A DNA stretch of 11,281 nt from Sphingomonadales bacterium UBA658 (lineage in GTDB: Bacteria; Pseudomonadota; Alphaproteobacteria; Sphingomonadales; Sphingomonadaceae): the NCBI GenBank assembly GCA_002299195.1, contig DBOA01000075.1, forward strand, positions 1 to 11,281, read 5' to 3'. Position 1 is the first letter of the stretch. The number at the start of each line of letters is the position of its first letter. The notes under the pieces were generated by a model that saw only the letters and a list, made by a program, of their open reading frames with translations, had not been told where the DNA came from and ran no database searches. Of this stretch, positions 6,844 through 11,281 are shown one piece after another. Position numbers and translations under genes: made by a program.

Positions 6844-6865
6844 CCATAGCGCGCCGATATGGCGC
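6844..6865. promoter_or_regulatory. nested inverted repeats upstream of the ACP gene
   Basis: The 90-bp gap before the ACP gene has two overlapping dyads: CCATA (6844-6848) with TATGG (6858-6862), and GCGCC (6851-6855) with GGCGC (6861-6865). They cannot both pair fully. They could be an operator or a leader structure for the ACP-SPT unit, but no convincing -35/-10 pair accompanies them, so this is a weak call. Confidence 0.2.
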
Positions 6866-6896
6866 ATTGCCCGTCACATAATTTGAGGATTTACGT

Positions 6897-7142
6897 ATGA
6901 CCGACCGCAGCGAAATGTTTGATCGCCTGAAGGGCCTGATTGAGCCTTTTAACAAAAAAGGTGTCGAGGTTGGCGAGACAACCACTTTTGCAGGTGATTT
7001 GGAATGGGACAGCCTGACCGTCATGGATTTTGTTGCTGAAGTCGAAGACAGCTTTGACATCATCATCAGCATGAATTTACAGGCGGAAATCGAAAATGTC
7101 GGCCAACTGGTCGACGCGGTTACCAAGCTGACCGCAGCTTAA
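6897..7142 (+). CDS. Acyl carrier protein for sphingolipid synthesis
   Basis: A small acidic carrier of 81 residues with the phosphopantetheine site W37-D38-S39-L40, where S39 would carry the 4'-phosphopantetheine arm, followed by a second acidic helix (VMDFVAEVEDSFDI). It differs from the housekeeping AcpP, which usually has a GADSLD-type site and lies in the fatty-acid cluster. Its place directly before serine palmitoyltransferase, with only 35 nt between, indicates that it delivers the acyl chain to that enzyme, as proposed for ACP genes next to spt in other sphingolipid-making bacteria. The ATG at 6897 has GAGGA (6885-6889) 7 nt upstream. ACP identity is firm, and the dedicated role is inferred from context. 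Confidence 0.9.
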   Translation: MTDRSEMFDRLKGLIEPFNKKGVEVGETTTFAGDLEWDSLTVMDFVAEVEDSFDIIISMNLQAEIENVGQLVDAVTKLTAA

Positions 7143-7177
7143 TTCAAACGGACGCCTGATTTTAACGGAAGACGTGC

Positions 7178-8377
7178 ATGACTGACTTATTCTCCAAATT
7201 TGATGCCCTGATTGCGCAACGTGAAGGCTTGCTCGCCACGGGCGTAAAAGACCCGTTCAGCCTTGTGATGGAAGAGGTGAAATCGCCGACCGTCGCTGTC
7301 GTGAATGGCAAGGAAACCATCTTGCTTGGCACCTATAATTATATGGGCATGACCTTTGACGATGATGTCATCGCCGCGGGCAAGCAGGCTTTGGACGAAT
7401 TTGGCGCAGGTACGACCGGCAGCCGCGTTTTGAACGGCACATTTCAGGGCCACAAGGAATGCGAAGACGCGTTGAAGGAATTTTACGGAATGGACCACGC
7501 GATGGTCTTTTCCACGGGCTATCAGGCGAACCTTGGCATCATCAGCACGATTGCGGGCAAGGGCGATTATATCATTCTGGATATCGATAGCCATGCGTCG
7601 ATCTATGACGGCTGCAAAATGGGCGATGCCGAAATTGTCGCCTTCCGCCATAATGACGTCGAAGCGCTCGAAAAACGGCTGAAGCGCCTGCCTGCCGATG
7701 CGGGCAAGCTTGTTGTGCTTGAAGGTGTCTATTCGATGCTGGGCGATGTTGCGCCGCTGAAGGAAATGATCCGCGTTTCGAAAGAAGCAGGCGCGATGAT
7801 CCTTGTCGACGAAGCGCATTCGATGGGCTTCATCGGCGAAAATGGCCGCGGCGTGGCCGAAGAGCAGGGCGTGTTGGACGATGTCGATTTCGTCATCGGC
7901 ACATTCTCCAAATCGGTCGGAACCGTCGGCGGTTTCTGCGTTTCCAACCATCCCAAATTTGAAATTATGCGGCTTGTCTGCCGTCCTTATGTGTTCACGG
8001 CGTCATTGCCGCCAGCGGTCGTCGCATGCTCGGCCGCGAGCATTCGCAAGTTGATGCACAATGGCAACAAGCGTGCGCATTTGTGGGAAAACTCCAGAAA
8101 TCTGCACCAGGGCCTGCGTGATCTTGGTTTCAAACTCGGCACGCCTGATGCGCAAAGTGCGATCATCGCGGTGATCATGCCCGATTTGGAAAAAGGCGCG
8201 ATGATGTGGGCTGCGCTTCTTGAGAACGGCCTATATGTAAACCTCGCCCGCCCGCCCGCGACACCCGCCGGCATGACATTGCTGCGCTGTTCTTTATGTG
8301 CCGAACATAGCAGCGAACAGGTTGCCGATATCCTCAGCCGCTTCGAACGCGCAGGCAAGGCAGTCGGGATCATTTGA
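7178..8377 (+). CDS. spt: Serine palmitoyltransferase
   Basis: PLP-dependent alpha-oxoamine synthase, soluble and homodimeric in bacteria. It condenses L-serine with a long-chain acyl thioester to 3-ketosphinganine, the committed step of sphingolipid synthesis. The 399 residues show the PLP lysine K245 in GTFSKS, D211 and H214 in VDEAH, the ring-stacking H139 in DSHASIYDG, and R358 and R370 near the C-terminus. By recollection of the Sphingomonas paucimobilis enzyme (H159, D231, H234, K265, R378, R390) all six align at a constant offset of 20. This separates it from its relatives KBL, AONS and ALAS, as does text such as GTYNYMGMTFD (51-61). The ATG at 7178 has GGAAG (7167-7171) 6 nt upstream. 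It is followed after 9 nt by a DUF1275 gene. Identification is firm. Confidence 0.95.
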   Translation: MTDLFSKFDALIAQREGLLATGVKDPFSLVMEEVKSPTVAVVNGKETILLGTYNYMGMTFDDDVIAAGKQALDEFGAGTTGSRVLNGTFQGHKECEDALKEFYGMDHAMVFSTGYQANLGIISTIAGKGDYIILDIDSHASIYDGCKMGDAEIVAFRHNDVEALEKRLKRLPADAGKLVVLEGVYSMLGDVAPLKEMIRVSKEAGAMILVDEAHSMGFIGENGRGVAEEQGVLDDVDFVIGTFSKSVGTVGGFCVSNHPKFEIMRLVCRPYVFTASLPPAVVACSAASIRKLMHNGNKRAHLWENSRNLHQGLRDLGFKLGTPDAQSAIIAVIMPDLEKGAMMWAALLENGLYVNLARPPATPAGMTLLRCSLCAEHSSEQVADILSRFERAGKAVGII

Positions 8378-8386
8378 CGCCACCCC

Positions 8387-9037
8387 ATGAACAGGCTTGA
8401 CCGCAACGCGCGCTTGTTGGCGACGGGCTTTGCGGCAATGGCTGGCATGGTGGATGCCATCGGATTTATGGCGAGCGGCGGGTTTTTCCTGTCGTTCATG
8501 AGCGGTAACTCGACGCGCCTTAGCGTCGGGATTGTTGAAAGCGCGCCTTATATCGGCTTGGTTGCGGCACTGCTCGCCAGCTTTGTCGGCGGCGTTGTCG
8601 CCGGGTCATTGGTTGGCCGCCAAACAACATTTGGCCCGCATCATCGGCAGGCGATTATCCTGACCGGCATTTCGCTTTTGCTGTTCGCCGCGCCTATTGT
8701 CGCCGATGCTGGGTTGCTGCCCGTCGCTTTGTGCTTTGCGGCCTTTTGCATGGGGATGGAAAATACGCTGTTTGAACGCGAAGGATCGGTGTCGTTCGGC
8801 TTGACCTATATGACCGGTGCGCTCGTGAAAATCGGGCAAGGCATTGCGACGTTGATCAACGGCGGCGCGCGTCTGGAATGGGTGCCTTATTTGCTGCTTT
8901 GGCTGGGTCTGGCCAGCGGTGCGATGATTGGCGCACTGATGTTTGGCCAGTTCGGGCTTAAAAGCCTGTGGCTCCCTGCCGCATATGCAGGGGTTTTCGC
9001 GCTGACGCTTTTCGTTCCACGCAAAAATAGGCTTTAA
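8387..9037 (+). CDS. YoaK/DUF1275 family membrane protein
   Basis: Integral inner-membrane protein of 216 residues with about six hydrophobic segments (roughly 9-36, 55-77, 88-106, 110-124, 165-187 and 193-210). The family hallmarks are clear: MVDAIGFMASGGFFLSFMSG at 21-40 followed by NSTRL, then ENTLFEREG at 125-133 and TYMTGALVKIGQG at 140-152. The biochemical role of DUF1275 proteins is unknown. It starts 9 nt after the spt stop with no visible Shine-Dalgarno, so it probably depends on spt translation and belongs to the same transcript. Location in a sphingolipid unit suggests handling of a lipid or lipid precursor, which is inference only. Its stop (9035-9037) overlaps the stop of the convergent nucleotidyltransferase gene. 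Confidence 0.88.
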   Translation: MNRLDRNARLLATGFAAMAGMVDAIGFMASGGFFLSFMSGNSTRLSVGIVESAPYIGLVAALLASFVGGVVAGSLVGRQTTFGPHHRQAIILTGISLLLFAAPIVADAGLLPVALCFAAFCMGMENTLFEREGSVSFGLTYMTGALVKIGQGIATLINGGARLEWVPYLLLWLGLASGAMIGALMFGQFGLKSLWLPAAYAGVFALTLFVPRKNRL

Positions 9038-9957
9038 CGCACGGCGCCTTTTGCCAAAAGCTTCGGCACCAAAAACAACGCCGCGATTAAGGGCCATTTG
9101 CGCTGCCATGGGCGCACTATGATTTGCGTGCCGGCGTGGCGGTTAATCTTCCACGCCAGATAATCAATGCCGCCCGCATAAGTGAACGCCGCCTTTGCCA
9201 GCCGTGCCACGGTCAGCAACTTTCCACGTCGACGCAACGCGGGCCAACGGCGTTTTTCTTGAACGATGTGGCCATCGGGGTCGGGCAAGATACCTATTTT
9301 GTCGCCGCGCACTTCATGTGCGATCGTTACGTACTGCAATGCGGCTTGGCCAAAGCGGACGTAGCGATTGGGGTCGAATGAAATCACCGAAGACGGCCGG
9401 TCCTTGCGTTCCGCACGCAGCTCCGCGCCATAGGTCATCTGGAAACCCGACTGCCAAAGGTCGAGCACATCGGCTTCGCGCTCCGCAAATGCCAGCGCCG
9501 CGTTCAGCAAGGTCGGGGCGGCACCGGATATCGCAAGAACCGCAGACTGACGTGCGTCTTCATCCGCGCACCAGACAAGCCGCGATGGTTGGGCAAAGCG
9601 GGCCCAGACCGACACCGCAGACGCCGCTGGGCGGTTGAGGTGGTGAAAATCCGCTTCGCTTAAAATCGCGACCTTTGCGACCAGATCGCCATGTTGAAAC
9701 GGGAATACATTGGGTGGCAGGCGGCGGTTCCATGTGGCGAGCCAACCGCGTCCATAAGCCGATTGGTAATCGGACACGATGAGGTAGAAATCGAGCATCT
9801 CGCCCTCTAGCTGTTCCGATCGCAGGCACGATCCGTAGAACAGAACGGCGCGCGCCGCCGGGCCATATTGCGCGGCGATATGCGCCGCGAACTCACTTGC
9901 GCCCTGTTGCGCGGGTACGGCCAATTCCTCGGCCACAAGCTGGGTCAGCGAAAGCAT
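9034..9957 (-). CDS. Nucleotidyltransferase-fold protein next to lipid kinase
   Basis: A 307-residue protein I do not recognise by name. Near the N-terminus it has the nucleotidyltransferase signature: LFYGSCLRS at 39-47, then nine residues later a strand MLDFYLIVSD (54-63) holding D56. The usual second metal-binding acid (DxD) is Tyr58 here. The layout GS...mlDf.l.V, followed by a Trp/Asn-rich stretch (WLATWNRRLPPN, 72-83), recalls Tam41/Mmp37-type CDP-diacylglycerol synthases, but this is impression, not an alignment. The C-terminus is basic with a hydrophobic segment (about 289-300, PLIAALFLVPKL), which could tether it to membrane. The ATG at 9957 has AAGG (9965-9968) 7 nt upstream, and the gap to the upstream kinase is 32 nt. 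A role in activating a phosphorylated sphingolipid or its head group is a reasonable guess. The minus-strand reading continues the DUF2141-kinase unit. Confidence 0.72.
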   Translation of the reverse strand: MLSLTQLVAEELAVPAQQGASEFAAHIAAQYGPAARAVLFYGSCLRSEQLEGEMLDFYLIVSDYQSAYGRGWLATWNRRLPPNVFPFQHGDLVAKVAILSEADFHHLNRPAASAVSVWARFAQPSRLVWCADEDARQSAVLAISGAAPTLLNAALAFAEREADVLDLWQSGFQMTYGAELRAERKDRPSSVISFDPNRYVRFGQAALQYVTIAHEVRGDKIGILPDPDGHIVQEKRRWPALRRRGKLLTVARLAKAAFTYAGGIDYLAWKINRHAGTQIIVRPWQRKWPLIAALFLVPKLLAKGAVR

Positions 9958-9989
9958 ATCTGCGCCTTAGTCGTTTCCGTTGCCGCTTG

Positions 9990-10961
9990 TTAAGCGGCGA
10001 GTTTCAGGAAAGGGACAGGCGGCGTTGACCGAAGCACGATCGGACTATCGCGATACGCCTCGAACACTTCGCCATCCAACACGACGCTGCTGCGTTCGCT
10101 ATCGATGCGGATGACATCGCCTTGCTGGAAATGGACGCCGCTTGTGGGCGTGTGGCCCAATTTGCCGCGCAGTGATGCCGCGATCATTTTCAGCATCGCC
10201 CATGGCGTTTGGTCGACGGCCATAAACTTCATCAAACCACGTTGTTTGGTTTTGCCGGCCTGTCCGCCAAGCAACAGCTTTTCCAGCGTGGTGACGATCA
10301 GAACCGAAAATGTGCCCTGCAATTCGCCATTGCGGATAAACGATATGCTGACGGGCTTTGATCGTTCCGGCAGGAAACTTGCCTTCACCCGGACAAAGGC
10401 CGAAAACATGACGGCGATGAACGTCAGGAAGTGGCTTAGGTCATTGGGCAATCCCAATGGATAGATTTTGTGGCGGCAATATAGGATCGTTTCGGCAAGA
10501 CCCGCGCCGCCCAAGAACATGCCAAGAACCGGACGCGCGCCTTCGCTGCCGTCGCTTAACGCAATCAGTTCGCGGACAACGATATGTTCGGAAAGATCGC
10601 CCTTTGCCACGTCGATGATACGCGCCAGCGCCTCCAACGGGTCACCTTCCGCGCCCAAATCGAGCGCAATCAGGTTGGTCTTACCATTGGGCAGCACCGC
10701 GACGGGCGGGGGTGACCCTTCAAAATGCCCACCATGGTACAGTTCCGTCAAAGCGGACTGCACGGTGCCATCGCCGCCATTGATGACGAGCACTTTTGGC
10801 TTCACGCGGGCAATCATTTCCAGCGCTTTGGCGATCTGGCCAATCTCTTCGACTTCGTAATGGAATATATCAGGATTTTTCGCGCAATAGTTTCGAACGG
10901 CCGGCAACAACGACCTGTTGCCGGTTGAATTGGGGTTCGAAAGAAGCGCGACTAAAGCCAA
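9990..10961 (-). CDS. Diacylglycerol kinase-like lipid kinase (ceramide kinase candidate)
   Basis: Lipid kinase of the DAGK catalytic-domain family, 323 residues. Motifs: SNPNSTGN at 8-15 (NP-start), GGDGT at 62-66 binding ATP, the loop LPNGKTNLIALDLG at 90-103 in place of the common PxGTxN, and DGE at 296-298 near the C-terminus, as in catalytic DgkB-type enzymes. Proteins of this type phosphorylate diacylglycerol, sphingoid bases or ceramide. In Caulobacter a homologous-type enzyme in the sphingolipid locus is a ceramide kinase, so ceramide is the favoured substrate here, by context. The start is TTG at 10961-10959, with GAAGG (10969-10973) 7 nt upstream. That site overlaps the stop of the preceding gene, and the only nearby ATG (10966) is out of frame and ends at once. 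DAGK family is firm; substrate is inferred. Confidence 0.87.
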   Translation of the reverse strand: MALVALLSNPNSTGNRSLLPAVRNYCAKNPDIFHYEVEEIGQIAKALEMIARVKPKVLVINGGDGTVQSALTELYHGGHFEGSPPPVAVLPNGKTNLIALDLGAEGDPLEALARIIDVAKGDLSEHIVVRELIALSDGSEGARPVLGMFLGGAGLAETILYCRHKIYPLGLPNDLSHFLTFIAVMFSAFVRVKASFLPERSKPVSISFIRNGELQGTFSVLIVTTLEKLLLGGQAGKTKQRGLMKFMAVDQTPWAMLKMIAASLRGKLGHTPTSGVHFQQGDVIRIDSERSSVVLDGEVFEAYRDSPIVLRSTPPVPFLKLAA

Positions 10962-10971
10962 ATCATTACCT

Positions 10972-11281
10972 TCACATATATTTCAGGTTGATGGTGATCC
11001 GCGTGACGCCGGGGCCGGCATCGAATGCGACTTTGCTGACCGACGGCTTGCCCAAATTCAATATGCTCACGCTGGGGTTGTTGGAAAAACCGCCGCCGTC
11101 CTGCGTGAAGTCTGTTTTGCCATTTCCGTTTCGGTCATGGCGCACAGCAATGCCATATTTCCCTTCGGAAGGGACGGGCAGGCAAAAGCTCATATTTCCT
11201 GCGCTCGCGCGGCTTTCGATGCGGTGCAGCCAGCGGCCTTTGGCCAGCCAAGTGCCGGGCGTTGCGGCATAAGATTGCACG
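10972..11281 (-). CDS. DUF2141 domain protein, C-terminal part (partial at window edge)
   Basis: The last 102 codons of a gene whose 5' end lies beyond the window (the codon at 11280-11278 is GTG, not necessarily a start). The text fits DUF2141 proteins: GKYGIAVRHDRNGNGKTD, then GGGFSNNPSVSILNLGKPS and a terminal strand VTRITINLKYM. A DxNxNGxxD loop (11136-11110) looks like a calcium-binding EF-hand/dockerin-type loop. DUF2141 proteins usually carry a signal peptide and act outside the cytoplasm, but that part is not visible here. The TGA stop (10974-10972) is embedded in the ribosome-binding site of the lipid kinase, 10 nt before its start, so the two are surely co-transcribed. Confidence 0.82.
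   Translation of the reverse strand, partial: VQSYAATPGTWLAKGRWLHRIESRASAGNMSFCLPVPSEGKYGIAVRHDRNGNGKTDFTQDGGGFSNNPSVSILNLGKPSVSKVAFDAGPGVTRITINLKYM

Noticed and set aside
7187..7951. 254-residue minus-strand frame inside spt
   Set aside because: Lies fully opposite a well-conserved PLP enzyme, with no own ribosome-binding site or family motif.
8606..9109. 167-residue minus-strand frame across the DUF1275 gene
   Set aside because: Opposes a clear membrane protein and runs into the end of the nucleotidyltransferase gene; no supporting features.

Overview
The window looks like chromosomal core DNA of an alphaproteobacterium of the Sphingomonadales (Sphingopyxis/Sphingorhabdus-like; the genus cannot be fixed from the sequence). 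The reasons are a serine palmitoyltransferase whose active-site residues align with the Sphingomonas paucimobilis enzyme at one constant offset, a dedicated acyl carrier protein beside it, the alphaproteobacterial order FYDLN gene <> aroA-cmk-rpsA, and a short Obg GTPase without a C-terminal OCT domain.

Left part (1-3397). On the minus strand run aroA, cmk and the 5' part of rpsA (cut by the window edge). cmk starts on a TTG that overlaps the aroA stop. A 91-bp inverted-repeat element lies between cmk and rpsA. Diverging from aroA is a small zinc-ribbon/acidic protein of the TIGR02300 (FYDLN acid) family.

Middle (3398-5901). A hairpin, a tRNA-Ala(GGC) with encoded CCA, a likely terminator and a second 91-bp inverted-repeat element lead into obgE and proB on the plus strand, which overlap by 16 bp.

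Right part (5898-11281). This is a sphingolipid-centred region. On the plus strand, an NAD-dependent epimerase/reductase (ceramide-reductase candidate) overlaps proB by 4 bp. It is followed by the acyl carrier protein, serine palmitoyltransferase and a YoaK/DUF1275 membrane protein. Converging on these from the right are three minus-strand genes: a DUF2141 protein (partial), a diacylglycerol/ceramide-kinase-like lipid kinase (TTG start) and a nucleotidyltransferase-fold protein. The two convergent blocks overlap by 4 bp at their stop codons.

Together the right part reads as: ACP-delivered acyl chain plus serine gives 3-ketosphinganine (SPT), followed by N-acylation by an enzyme not in this window, then keto reduction (epimerase-like reductase). 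The lipid kinase and nucleotidyltransferase could then phosphorylate and activate the ceramide for head-group attachment. That last step is inference from domain type and gene order, and it is the most interesting hypothesis here.
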